64,000 nucleotides of DNA, from NCBI GenBank assembly GCA_035222895.1, contig JAVYIG010005279.1, forward strand, positions 62,001-126,000. Reading direction: 5' to 3'. The notes under the pieces are model-generated. The model was given only the letters and a program-made list of their open reading frames with translations, was not told the origin of the DNA and did no database searches. The stretch comes from Strongylocentrotus droebachiensis. Its lineage: Eukaryota; Echinodermata; Echinoidea; Camarodonta; Strongylocentrotidae. The translations under genes and the position numbers were made by a program. Shown here in pieces: positions 46,719-58,403 of this stretch (position 1 is its first letter; every line of letters starts with the position of its first letter).

Positions 46719-47246
46719 AGGGATAGTCCACCCCAGGATTTTCTTTAGCTGACGATATAGACCTAATAATACCATGAAGAATGATACAAGTCTCATTAAA
46801 ATCCATGATCACAAACGAAGATATATCGACTTTTTTATCGAAAATCAGCCGCCCCCCAAATGCAAATGCGTTACATGGGCATGAAACGATTGTGACGTAT
46901 GTTGCGAGCTGCCTTCTTATTTCGGAGACATTCACTTTCGCTTTCACTTTCATTCATGATTCGTCGTGTCAGTGCGATAACAGTGTACCGCGAGCGAAAG
47001 TGAATGTCTGCGAAATAAGAAGGCAGCTCGCAACATACGTCACAATTTCGATACTATCGGTTATTTTTTGGCGATCGTTTTTTGCCCATGTAACGCATTT
47101 GCATTTGGGGGGCGGCTGATTTTCGATAAAAAAGTCGATATATCTTCGTTATGTGATCATGGATTTTAATGAGACTTGTATCATTCTTCATGGTATTATT
47201 AGGTCTATATCGTCAGCTAAAAAAAATCCTGGGGTGGACTTTCCCT
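46719..47246. mobile_element. Young TTAA-flanked MITE, 528 bp (copy 2)
   Basis: Matches the 12864 copy over its whole length apart from one deleted base (CACAAACG against CACATAACG) as far as read by eye. TTAA on both sides. It sits inside the spacer of the 16-kb foldback. Confidence 0.92.
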
Positions 47247-47249
47247 TTA

Positions 47250-50200
47250 ATAAGATGCAATTTTTTGTACTGCGACCTCACAAAACTTAAAATTTTCCTC
47301 GCTCGCAAATCAATTTTCAGACCATCACACCGAACTGATACTTAAGCAATATCTTGTATGGTGTATAAAGAGAAACAAATGTTGAAATCGTCCCTGATAA
47401 TGTAATCACAATGTAGGGGTATATACCATTGTCTTTGAGATTCCCTTTGTAGGTGCCTTTTTTTTTCCAGAAAGTGCCTATTTTGTTGGTGCCCAATTCT
47501 CTTCAAGCAGTACGTGTAACTTCACCTTGCAAGCAGTATGTTTAATTTTTTAATCACCTTGTATCTTAGGCCCTGTATTTCAGCTTAAATTGTTTAGTGA
47601 TTGTGGACAGGCGAAGCAGGAAAATAGAAAATTTGGCCTTCATACACACAACCACACCAGTGACACCATGAAACGGAAACACTATTACAATGATTACCGG
47701 TACTGAAACATAGTTTTCAAACTACCAAGGAGAGGTAACCAGGAACCAACAATGATGCAATTTTACCCATCTTGTAGTAGTACATGGTAGTAGTATGGAT
47801 ATCCCGCCTCTTCTTTTATGCACATCCTTTTCACTGCTATCGCAAGTTTTAAAAAAAGTGCCCAATGTCTGCATAACTAAGCAAGGTAGGAGTTCATTAA
47901 AAACATGATGTAAAACATTAAGTATATCACACCAAAGCATCTCAATCTGACAGCACGATGTGGAGAAAAGTTAATGGTGTAGATAAAAACAAGAAATATG
48001 TTCATTGGCAGTCTAAGCCAAGCAATCATTTATAAAACTGAGGCTTTGCCAAGGCATCCATTTTAAGTATGCGTCTATAGGGCAAATAAGATGTAGTCAA
48101 GTACTCGAGTTACCACCTGTCAGCCAAGATCAAACTTTTGGAATATAAGAGTTTTGGGGAGGGGTCATCTTTTATCAATTTCTGTTTATTGATAATAATT
48201 ATAACATTTGGGAATGGGCCTACGAGTATGATTTATATATGGTATATAACGAGCAAAGATATACTTTGGTGCGTGTGTGGACCACGGAGTAACCATCACA
48301 CTAAAGGATGCTGTATACTATCGTACAGTATTGTTTCTCTGGAAAAAATTGCAATCATTGAGTCATAGGTAATTTTTTTTTTTTTTAAAGAAATCGGCAT
48401 GTTTTTATAATGTGTTTTATAATAAGGGTGCAGGTCATGATACAATACATTCCCTGGAGAAAAAAAATGGTGCTCAGATTAAGCATAAGTATGCTTTGTT
48501 GAATTTTTTAAAGAAAAAAGTAATTTACAAATGGAAGTAGCAGATGAGGTCATTTGTGTTTAATATTTGACCATCAATGTTATAATCTGTAAACATATTA
48601 GTTTGTTGTAAGAAAATGAATAAATTAAACATGTTTATTATCTTATATACAGTATTCCCTTCATATCTTTTCTTTTTAGTGTGCATATATGGTTGGATAA
48701 ATGGAATCATATGTGGAAAAAATCTGGAAACAGAACACGAGAGTTCAGAGAGAGAGAGAGAGCAAAAGAGAAAGGAAAGGAAATGAGAGAACTGTTTAAT
48801 GGTGAGAGATGTTGATGTCGGCGTGAAAATGAGAAATTTATAATGCAGTGAGATAGCGAGACAGAGAGAAAAAAAAGAAAATTCATCTTATAAATGCGTT
48901 AATCGCCTCGCTGCTATGCGGCTCGTGGGCGATGTTCTGCATTGTCATAGGGTCAACCCCCCCCCCCCCCCCCCCCTTTAGCAAAAAGCTAGATCCGCCC
49001 CCTGATATGCCCTGACAATGAAATCTGGAGAACATACAGATTCACGAGGGCTGGACTACTCGGTCTCGTGGATCAAATAATAATAATGGAAGTTATTATA
49101 AAAGTACGTTTTTCTCTCTTGCTATGATAATTGGAAAAAAAAACCTGTTAATTAGATTATATTAGTTTTAGCTTCAACTGCTTGATATTAATATGCATGT
49201 GGGCACAAATAGCAGCAACTGCGGTAAGTGATATCTACGGTACTCCTTGAGCTGCGGTAAATGATCTTATCGTATATGCCACCTACTGGTTTTCCATAGA
49301 CCTGTGCACAAATGCTGTTTAAAAAAAATTAAATAGGATGGTGTACAAATTGAATATATTATGCCATTCTTTCCACTTAACTTCACGTTATTCAATATCC
49401 GTGTCATTCAAACGATACAGGCAAACATTCCCTGATGTCATTAAGTTTACATCAATCTATCTTGCTTCTCTCCTTATAAACAAGCCATCTTCATTGGAAT
49501 TCACATCCTGAATTCCAATGAAGATAGACACCTCTCTTGCATTGTACATGAAATATCCATCCACTGATCTCCGCACGAAGTACCCTGAATTTTACGCACA
49601 GAAAGCTCACACTAACCCGTAACCAAAACCACCCTGAAATGATGACAATATTTAAAAGATCAATTCATTTGTAATCAAGTGTGGATTTTAATTCATTTGA
49701 TCTCTTGATAGTCTGGGTACGGTATACCAAAACAGGGGAGGGAGCAGCTTGTGGCGTGGAACCATAAGGACCAATGAGGTTCTTTTGTGACATAGTTAAT
49801 ATAAAATTACCAAGCTGAAACCTACCCTAATACCAGTCACATAAATCAATGCTTAACCGAGTATTTGTTGCGTTTTTCTCAATCATGACTTGTTGAGTTT
49901 TGTGCAGAAGTGCTACAATCCATTGATTGAGAATGTATATAGCGAGTAGTCCAAATCAGGAGGGTCGCAAACTCCTTCTCAACCTCCATTGTTACATCTT
50001 GATTCCTGAAGAGCCTTGTGATTTGAGATGAACTTGGGAGAAGTTCCCACGTTGTTTTGGAGGCACACGCTCCTTATGCTGACTGCTCCTCTTCAGCAAC
50101 TACTACAGACAAGTCCACTTGCATCTTTGTAACCAATTCCAATAAGCCAGCTGTTCATGAATAAAATGTTAATTGAAAGAGGAAAAAAAAATCCAATATT

Positions 50201-50490
50201 GTTACAAGCACTTTAAGATCTAAAGCTCACATCACAAGTATATTTCTTTTTCTTATTTCTTGTTGTTTTTCTTCTTCTAGTAATCTTCAAAGGGCTATTA
50301 GTTTTATATAAATTCACTGTTTGCTCGACAGGAGTACATTCCTTATTTTCCGTGCCAACGAGAGATCCCAGATTAAAATATTACTTCTCATTATGGTCTG
50401 CAATGAAATACCATATTGCCAAACATGTATTTTATTACTAATATACTACATGTCTGTGTAAAAGATTTAATCAAACATTCCGACCATTGT
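47250..50490. other. Spacer of the 16-kb element, no gene recognised
   Basis: Contains GA-rich sequence at 48747-48880, a C-run at 48959-48976, a 16-bp perfect hairpin at 49488-49524, and otherwise AT-rich DNA without supported frames. Confidence 0.5.
49488..49524. repeat. Perfect 16-bp hairpin
   Basis: TCTTCATTGGAATTCA, loop CATCC, TGAATTCCAATGAAGA. Confidence 0.9.
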
Positions 50491-50495
50491 TTTAA

Positions 50496-50668
50496 AGACC
50501 GTCAATACTACTGGGCCAGAAGGGATTAGACCACCCAGCCAGGTCACTGACAGGTGGCTATCTCATCAACTCAGCTCTCAACTAACATAAGAAAGAGAGG
50601 ATCATGGGGACCAACAGGCACCAATTGGGGAAGTTTTAGCAAGTAGCTACAAGTAGGACAGTGGGGCT
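50496..50668 (-). mobile_element. TTAA MITE, AGCCCC family, copy 6
   Basis: Reverse orientation with TTAA at 50492 and 50669; GGATCATGGGGACCAACAGG and AGGACAGTGGGGCT. Confidence 0.85.
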
Positions 50669-51299
50669 TTAAGAATAGCAATTAGCATTCATAGAAATGG
50701 CATAGAATTTACATCCTTAAACTTTAAGCTGTGAAAACCTCATTTTGATTTGAGTGTAACTTTTGAGTTATTAACAACCAAAAGTTTCCAGTGATTTGTT
50801 TTTGTTTCACTTTTAGTACACAAACATATTTTTCTTTATCACACTTGCAGGTTTTGGGATATCTACCCCCAGGACAACAGGATATAGTCATATAAAATAA
50901 TTAGATCTTGTACTGCTAGGTTGCCCCCCCCCCCCCTCCCCCTCTATTATACAAGTGTGAAAAAAGAATACAATTCTTTGTAGCCTTTCTTAATCACTAA
51001 TCAAAATTTTGAACTTCAGTTAATGTTGTTTAAAGAATATATTGTGAAACTGAGATGGATTGCAGGTGGCAAGGGTGTATTGGTTGAGAGTTGCAGGTAA
51101 TAATTCATGCTCTACTATGAGCTAACTTACTTCACACACTATCATCTTGCAGCAGGGTAAGGTTTTTAAAGAAATTTTAGAACTTGCAATGGGATGTACT
51201 TAAATATCAACTTTATACAATAGCAGTATGTACAAAGGAATTTAGGATAACCTGACTTTGGGTCTGCCAATGCTTAACACAAGCTTTATTTCATCAAGA

Positions 51300-51725
51300 T
51301 ATATGGTTATTGCTCAAGTTGTGATAGGGTTTTAGATTAACTTTAGGGTTAATATTACGTTTAGCTATGGATCCAGGATTAAGATTAAGAATTCATTTTG
51401 TGTTACAACATAACCGCTAAACAATAGAGCATGTCGTAAAAATCAGGTACACGTTTCACAAACTGGGGGTCAGCGTATTTTTAGTTTACTAATACAAAGG
51501 AACATTTTTAAACTGCCAATTATGAGTATCAATACATACAGCTCCACCAGCACCTGGAAAATCTGTTTGCATGACACTTGTTCCTCAAGACATTTGCTCA
51601 ACATCAATTTCCTACACTATTATCCAAATACTTAACTTCATCCCTGGATCCAACACTAGACCAAACCCTAACCTTACACCGAACCTCAATCCCAATTGCA
51701 ACCCTCGGCCTAACCCTACACATTT
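51300..51725. mobile_element. Probable old foldback with TTAGGGTT-like stretches
   Basis: AGGGTTTTAGATTAACTTTA and TATGGATCCAGGATTAAGAT on the left are loosely matched by CATCCCTGGATCCAACACTA and CAAACCCTAACCTTACACC on the right. Diverged; boundaries tentative. Confidence 0.4.
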
Positions 51726-52384
51726 GACAAATAAAGCCTTGAGCAGTCGTTGCAGGAGCAAATGTTGGGTCACTCGAAATGCCATGACAGGCTCACTTGC
51801 TATGAATTTATCTGTTTCTTTACCAGATTAAAAAAAAACATTGTAATATTCATTATGAATTACCAGTCCATTGTGCTTTGCTCCCAATATGTCAGGCACA
51901 AGAGGCCATCGCTTTGAGGTAAGGGGCAGAACATCAAGACTGGAACCTCAAGGCACCCCATGATCTCTCAACAGGAAGCCCTCCTTCTCAATCCCTGGAA
52001 CAGAATTATAAACAATTCAATATATTAACCAAATTTGAAATAAATAGCACTATTTAATATTTTAGTTGTCTTCAACGTTTAGTTTTTCAGCAAAATTTGA
52101 AGGTCAATTTTTTTATTTTGTTTTTGCTTGACGTTCCTTTTCATGTATTGGACCCCCCCCTTCCCCCCTGCACATGAGCTTAAAATGTTAATCCTAAAAA
52201 GAGAAACACTTCAGCAACGTGTTAGTAGACATGGGGATTCATACATAGCCATCCCATGAAAACATACTTCTCAAACCAGCCCTTTGCATCCCCTTCAGCT
52301 TGACCTTGACCTCACCTATTTCAAAATTTTGTTTTACTTGAAAAAACTAAACAGATCAGTTTGATCAGAAGTAAATATGTGTAC

Positions 52385-52496
52385 CTTCTCTTGTGGTGGT
52401 CTGTTTTCTCCAGGACATTCTTGTTTCAAGCACATACTCCAAGAAAGCAAGCATTTGGTACTGCATTAACTGCGACAAGTCTCTCTGTACATTTTC
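52385..52496 (-). CDS. Possible coding exon in the right arm of the 16-kb element
   Basis: Inverted counterpart of 42312-42423 with the same splice signals and length. Its translation differs at one residue seen by eye (LETR instead of LITR), with no stop or frameshift. Confidence 0.4.
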
Positions 52497-53029
52497 CTGT
52501 AAAAGAGAGGGGGGGGGATTTAATTCTTAGAATAAAAGGAAATGAGCATGATCATTTAAACATTGATGAGCATTTGCAGAATTAACTGTTCTATTTTAAT
52601 TTGGATTTTCTCTTTACCTAAAAAGCCCTCCTTCATTATCTAACATTGAAATTTATATTCAATTTCTTGATCCAGATCTAGTTGATCTACGGCCTCTAGA
52701 TGATCTAGATCCATGTCTCGTAACTGTTCATTCTATCAAATTGAAAAAAACGCAAAATAGATATGGACCTAGATCTATATATGCCAGAGAAAACTTAATC
52801 GTATTTACAGCAAACAAAAATTCAAAGATAGAGCCTAGAGTAGAGGCAAATTAGGCTAAGCCAACAAAGAGTTTAAGCAACACACAGGCACCACTATACG
52901 TACATGTACCCCTGTATACTATACGATGTAGTCTAGACTGAATATTTTTTTTTGGGGGGGGGGGGATCGTGTTTTAATTTGTTAGATAGCTACAAGTCTC
53001 TGTACGACTACGAGTATCACATTCACAGG

Positions 53030-53601
53030 CAGGCACGGATCCCAGGGGGGATGAGCGGGTCTTGGCCCTCCCCCCCCCCCCCCCGCAAAAAAAAAAAAAA
53101 AAAGGAGAGAAAGGGAAAGAAAGAAGAGGAAGAAGAAAAGAAAAGGGGGAAAAGAAGGAGATCGGGGGGCCGAAAGGGCCTTGCCTCCCAGCTGTAACCT
53201 CTCCCTGTCCCCCCATCAAAAAATAAAAGAGAAGGAAGGAAAGGGAAAGAAAAAAAGTAAAGAGGGATAAAGGGAAGGAAAAAAGAGGAAGAAGAAAAGA
53301 AGGGTGATATCAGTTGCAATTTTCCCGCCAACAAGTTGAAGTTCGGGGGAGGGGGGGGGGGCAAAGGCCCTTGCCTTTATATGCTCATCTGACCCTAATT
53401 AAATGCCTATAATACCCCTGAGCTTCTGGGGGTTCTACCCCTTGACCCCCGCAGGTTCTTTGCCCTTAGACACCACGCCAATTTCACAACGCTCTACCTG
53501 ATCGTAAAAACATCCCCCCCCCCCCACCTACTTAGAGAAACGTTTAGCGGGGCCTGCATGTAAGAGTGGGGTGGTGCAGATTTTTTTGTCTCCCCCGTAG
53601 T

Positions 53602-53639
<38 letters not shown>

Positions 53640-53739
53640 TTTTTGCTCATTTTGCCACTGCCGGTGTCACTATCACGTACCAATATTTGGTTTGCATAAT
53701 TTCAAATTTGGGCCCCCTCTAATCTTGGATCCGCGCCTG
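53030..53739. mobile_element. Same hAT-like insertion in the right arm
   Basis: Ends CAGGCACGGATC / GGATCCGCGCCTG with TTCACAGG on both sides, the reverse complement of the left-arm duplication, so the same insertion site. Confidence 0.88.
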
Positions 53740-54292
53740 TTCACAGGTAGTCCAATTATTTACTGGTCTGTAGGCCTAGGCCTCAAATTTTCTACTAACT
53801 TAGTATCCCGGTATCTGGTCCAAATTTTGGAGCTTGTTCACAACTCATGTCAACTACTCATGTCAACTGTGACCATGCTTTTTAGTGACCCAACCAACTA
53901 ACTTTCTTCTGACCCAACTATGAAAGTAGTTGGACCTAAAAGTAACAAAAAGCTTGAATCATTGATGCAGCTAGCGCTAGTGAAGCTAGTGATCTGCCAG
54001 CTGCCTATAGAACCTATACTCGCGTATCTAATTTGCAGAGAGGGTCTCCGGTCTCGCCCGAAAGTTTGGGCCAAGGATCAAGGAGTGACTGGCAATCGAG
54101 CTGAAATATTTCTCACGACGATAAATAACGGATCAAAAGTTCGAGTGTAAATTACTCCTAAATTCATCAGATATAACCATTTTAAACCACTTCATAATGT
54201 ACAGACAAATCAGCAGATTCATACTATCGTTAGATATGTTTATAAATATGATTCAATTTACGAGATTTGAACGTAATTACAGCTGTACTCAC

Positions 54293-54662
54293 CATCAAAC
54301 TTTCAAAGAAAACCTCGAACCCTCACTCTGTGTGGGTGACGTCATATATTAAATATGCATACAGCAAAAGTCTTGTCTTCAGATCAGGCAATCGTACATA
54401 AAAACTTCCATCACAGATAGAAAAATTTCTTATTAAAATAATGAGGATGATTACCGTTATCAATCATTATACCCAAATCTGCATACAAATAAGAAGGAGA
54501 ATAGTGATACAGAGACTTATTTACCGCTCGTAGGATTTCTGATAAGAATGCACAAAGAACACAAAATGGAAAGGTGCCTGGAATAGAGGATAATATGGGC
54601 AGTCAAGCTCATGAATATTCATATTATGGGCGTTACCAACCATTGTTATTTGCATACACAAT
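54293..54662 (-). promoter_or_regulatory. Possible inward-facing promoter and first exon, right arm
   Basis: Mirror of the left arm: ATTTGCAT, TGACGTCA, and ATG (54293-54295, minus) followed by GTGAGTACAG. Confidence 0.4.
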
Positions 54663-55390
54663 CATTATTTAATATATAATGGAAATGCGCTTTTCATTAT
54701 TTAATATATAATGGAAATGCGCTTTTCATTATATATTATATAATGGAAATGTGCTTTTCATTATATATTATATAATGGAAATGTGCTTTTCATTATATAT
54801 TATATAATGGAAATACGCCTTTCATTATATATTATATAATGGAAATGTGCTTTTCATTATATATTATATAATGGAAATACACTTTTCATTATATATTATA
54901 TAATGGAAATGTGCTTTCCATTATATACTATATAATGGAAGTGTGCTTTTCATTATATAATATATAATGGAAATACGCTTTTCATTATATATTATATAAT
55001 GGAAATGTGCTTTCCATTATATATTATATAATGGAAGTGTGCTTTTCATTATATAATATATAATGGAAATACGCTTTTCATTATATATTATATAATGGAA
55101 ATACGCCTTTCATTATATATTATATAATTGAAATGTGCTTTTCATTATATATTATATAATGGAAATACGCTTTTCATTATATATAAATAATGAAAGTGTG
55201 AATTGTAATTATTTATAAATAATGACAATTATATATAAATAATGGAAATACGCTTTTCATTATATATAAATAATGAAAGTGTGAATTGTAATTATTTATA
55301 AATAATGAAACGTACTTTGTCATTATTTATAAATAATGAAGTATGAATTGTAATTATTTATAAATAATAAAAATGTGTAAAAAATTATAT
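54655..55390. repeat. 32-bp AT-rich satellite, right arm
   Basis: Inverse of the left-arm satellite, about 17-18 units with different unit order, then ATTTATAAATAATG variants to 55390. Confidence 0.95.
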
Positions 55391-55508
55391 ACAAATAAAA
55401 ATGTACATTTTCTTGCATTATATGTAAATAATGGCTATTATTTGTTAAATAATGATTATATAACATATAATTTGTCTATATAATTGTTTTACAAACGGCG
55501 CCTCATAG

Positions 55509-55547
55509 CGGGCGGGGACGCTAAACATGTATATTTTTTAAATGGCC
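55509..55547. mobile_element. Right end of the MITE split by the 16-kb element
   Basis: CGGGCGGGGACGCTAAACAT followed by GTATATTTTTTAAATGGCC completes the MITE whose left part is 38870-39176; the flanking CGGG is duplicated on both sides. Confidence 0.85.
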
Positions 55548-55924
55548 TAATACGATTGTCATAGATAGCCATGCAATGAATTTTGGTATTCTCTAAACAT
55601 TTTTAATCTGGTGATAATGTATTTCAGGCCTCTGTAACATGACCTTGGAATGACCTGCCATGATCTGTCCACCTGTCTCCTTCAATATATTTTTTCAAGA
55701 AGGTTCTCAAAACTCTCCTGTTCAGTGAAAAAAATACACGGGGGCTCAGGGCGAATTTGCCCCCGAAATGCCCAAAAGAGCCCCCAAAAATCAGAAAAGA
55801 GCCCCAGTAAATTTGCATAGAGTTCAATGCAAAACAAATTTTAGAGTGTTATTTTCATGCAGGCAAGCTTGAAAAGTAGCCCCCGAAAAATGAATATTAA
55901 TTTTTTCCCTGCTCCTGTTCAATG

Positions 55925-56050
55925 ATTATCGTTGAATGTTTGAACTCTGTGAAGCGCTGTGGAACCATCTAATATGTGTCAGAGCGGTATATACATTAAT
56001 GACTTTGTTATTAATATTTTTATTATTATTATTGTTATTATTATTAATGT
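55925..56050 (+). repeat. SINE 3' fragment
   Basis: GTGAAGCGCTGTGGAACCAT and AGAGCGGTATATACATTAAT followed by (ATT)n, like the other SINE tails. Confidence 0.7.
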
Positions 56051-56275
56051 CATCATCACCACCATCACCACCACCACCATCATCATTACTTCCACCATCA
56101 CCAACACCACCACCACCACCATCATCATCACCACCACCATTATCATCATCACCACCATTATCATCATCACCACCACCATTCTCGTCACCATCACCACCAC
56201 CACCATGCACCACCACCACCACCACCACCACCACCACCACCATCACCACCACCAACACCACCACCATCATCATCA
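56050..56275. repeat. CAC/ATC trinucleotide microsatellite next to the exon 1 donor
   Basis: About 225 bp of CAC and ATC triplets on +, beginning within 10 bp of the Gal3ST exon 1 donor. Confidence 0.95.
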
Positions 56276-56283
56276 TTACTTAC

Positions 56284-56432
56284 GGTGGGGCATCATCAGA
56301 CAAAGCATCGACCTTGACGACCATTTCCCTGACATCTGAGCCGGAACCGTTGTACATCACCATGAGAATACATATTGTGACAACCAGGCCTGCTATACAT
56401 AGCATCATGTAAGTCCGCACCATTGAGGCCAT
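56284..56432 (-). CDS. Gal3ST-like sulfotransferase, exon 1 (signal anchor)
   Basis: Encodes residues 1-49 plus two bases of codon 50. MASMVR is followed by a hydrophobic stretch of about 21 residues (TYMMLCIAGLVVTICILMVMY) and then NGSGSD, a lumenal N-glycosylation sequon directly after the membrane. This is the type II layout of Golgi sulfotransferases. The donor is a full consensus, CCACC/GTAAGTAATG. Phase 2 (CC) completes to CCG with the first base of the exon at 26299. An in-frame ATG at 56459 would add nine residues, but an AG acceptor-like sequence lies between the two, so the ATG at 56432 is preferred. It could instead be the first exon of an unrelated membrane protein; the exact phase match and the fact that the stem exon needs an upstream anchor argue for this assignment. 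Confidence 0.7.
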
Positions 56433-56477
56433 GTTTCTCTGTATGAAAAGAGAGAGCATCGTCAAGTGAACAGTGGA

Positions 56478-56775
56478 AAATATTTACTTTTTCAATTATA
56501 TGGTTCATCAGGGCCCCGTCTTATAAAGAGTTACGATTTAATCAGAATCAATCGCAAGTCCTCCAATCAATCGCAGGTTTGCAGTCTCCTATCTCTCATG
56601 TGCATAGTTGCGATCGATATCAATCGCAATTAATATCAATTCTTTATAAGACGGCAATATTTACTTTTACAATTGTATGGTTCATCGGTACCCCGTCTTA
56701 TAAAGAGTTACGATTAAATCGCAAGTCCTCCAATCAATCGCAGGTTTGCAGTCTCCTATCTCTCATGTGCATACA
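56478..56775. repeat. Foldback MITE plus tandem duplicate
   Basis: A unit of about 181 bp is duplicated: ATATTTACTTTTTCAATTAT...CCCCGTCTTATAAAGAGTTA at 56480 and 56657. Each contains a palindromic MITE starting CCCCGTCTTATAAAGAGTTA; the first ends TTTATAAGACGG at 56654. The second is broken by the insertion at 56776 and resumes at 58404-58476. Confidence 0.85.
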
Positions 56776-58403
56776 TAGGCGCCAGAAGTCGGGGGCAGGG
56801 GGGGCAGTTGCCCCCCCCAATAAAAAAAGTGGGGGCCCCCCCCAAACGCCCCCCCCCCCTCAAAAAAAGGAGTAAAGGAGTAAAGATGGTTTGTATTTTT
56901 AACCCCAAAGAACATAACAATAATAAAAACCTGAATTAAATGACTTATACAATTCTATTCAAAGAAAAGGAAAGTTAACAGGAATTAAATTTCCTAAACA
57001 TTGCGCATGCTACCTATATTTATCAATGGAGGTTTTTATAATAGCGCGCGCATATCGTTGACATATTGTGAGAGAATGGGAAAGCGTGTCTGTGTTTTGT
57101 TATAGGGGTGAGAAGCTCATGAGCCCCTGAACACTGGCGTACTGATAGGGGGGGGGGGTTAATTTTTATTTGATACCAGTGATTTACAAATGTTGCTGAA
57201 ATGACATGATTTTCCCGTATTTTTTCTCAATTTTTTTGTAAGTTTGTTGGAAATTAGAAATTCCCAAATTTACAGTCGGGCGAAAAATATGCTTATTTAT
57301 AAGCCTGTATGTCAGGGTCTGCAGAACGGCCGGGCTCGGGGGCTCGAGCCCCCCTCACTTTTTGAAAAAAATTGTTAAAGAGAAAAAGAAAGAAAGAGAG
57401 AGAGAAAAAATAAGTGACCTGTCTATGTCACAAAATAATGAGGTATCAAAATATGCTCATCTGACCGTAATTAAATGCTTAAAACTCCCGAGCATCGGGG
57501 GCTCCGCCCCCGGACCCCACCAAGGGCCCTCTAGGCGGTCCCCTATATCCCCTTCATATGTTATTTATTGTTTTTATCACGGAGCATTATATTCACATCA
57601 TCATCATAATTTAGGATCTCGTTTTATATTATATGTTTCTAGTCTACGAATACCGTCTAAGGGCCATCGCAATTTGTGTTGCTGTCATAATGGTCACTTT
57701 TAGCGAAAATGGACACATATATATTTTTAAAACTTTCTTCTTGGTGCGGGAGGGAGGGGGCCGGGGGAAGGGATCAGGGTTGGGGTACGATACCAAAAGA
57801 ATATATCATTTCATGTAATGCTAGATGTGTAATGAAAAATGATTAAATTCAGTATTTTTGCCCGCCCAAGGTTTACCTTTATTTGCCACATGTTCTCATA
57901 TTATTTTTAGACCCCTCGGTAGAACAATTGCGCTGTAATTGCACAACCTATCCATCCGTACCATGTACCCACTTTTTCATTTATGCAATTAGCATACTAG
58001 CTTATATCAAGAAATACAGGTGCCATCGGCTAACTTAAAATCACATTTCCTATCCATGTCTTGTTTACCTTGAACTCTACACTAATCTTACCTTATTTTA
58101 ACTACGGAATACTCGCCTGGGGGAACAGCTCAAAATTCCTCATTAATCGAACCCATAGTTCCCTACTTTTTTACCCATGTAAGCTCCTGAAGATACACGA
58201 ACTCTATTGATTCAACTTGAGAATAATTAGGTTTTAACTCACAAAACGCCAATTGGTGGTGGTGGTGATGCAGATTTTTCTTCTGCCCCCTCCCCTTCCA
58301 AACGTTTTTGCTCGTTACGTCACTGCCCCTGGAAGGTGAGCCCCCTGGAATGTTTGCCCCCCCCCCCCCCCCCCCCAATCCCAAACTGCTTCCGGCGCGC
58401 CTA
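56776..58403. mobile_element. 1,628-bp insertion with 10-bp target duplication
   Basis: Starts TAGGCGCCAGAAGTCGGGGG, ends GCTTCCGGCGCGCCTA. TGTGCATACA is present immediately on both sides (56766-56775 and 58404-58413). Splits a MITE. No transposase frame; rich in G and C runs. The size of the duplication would suit a Mutator-like source, which is inference. Confidence 0.88.

Larger units (their letters stand above)
39177..55508. mobile_element. Giant foldback element, 16.3 kb, arms about 3.5 kb
   Basis: Perfect terminal inverted repeat CTATGAGGCGCCGTTTGTAA at both ends, 4-bp duplication CGGG of the host MITE on each side. Left arm 39177-42747, right arm 52030-55508, spacer about 9.3 kb. The arms differ by scattered substitutions, poly-G/C length and satellite copy number, so they are not a copying artefact of identical reads. 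No transposase of recognisable family is visible. Long, satellite-bearing inverted arms resemble the TU foldback elements described from sea urchin and FB/Galileo elements in flies; kinship with these is not established. The whole element is in intron 1 of the Gal3ST-like gene, its right end about 740 bp from the exon 1 donor. Confidence 0.88.
15781..56432 (-). other. Gene span: galactose-3-O-sulfotransferase-like gene, four coding exons
   Basis: Four exons join without conflict: 56284-56432 (phase 2 out), 25590-26299 (phase 1 out), 20236-20478 (phase 1 out) and 15781-16553 (stop). The predicted product is about 624 residues: cytosolic tail 1-6, signal anchor about 7-27, stem 28-290, sulfotransferase domain about 291-624. 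Known mammalian Gal3ST proteins are roughly 400-490 residues; the excess here lies in the stem. Introns are about 29,984, 5,111 and 3,682 bp. A candidate polyadenylation signal AATAAA reads on the minus strand at 15597-15602. A possible 3' splice site just before the start codon (ttcatacag at about 56441) hints at an upstream 5'UTR exon. Linking exon 1 to exon 2 across 30 kb rests on phase and protein topology, not on a transcript. Confidence 0.75.

Noticed and set aside
51300-51725. Interstitial telomere repeat (TTAGGG-like)
   Set aside because: Only loose matches, no run of consecutive TTAGGG units; better explained as a diverged foldback.
39177-55508. Assembly artefact as the explanation for the giant palindrome
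   Set aside because: The arms differ in substitutions, homopolymer lengths and satellite variants, and the ends have a target duplication within a MITE. Not excluded without long reads, but unlikely.
55926-56412. Long frames encoding His/Thr/Pro or Val/Gly repeats
   Set aside because: Produced by the CAC/ATC microsatellite in the intron.
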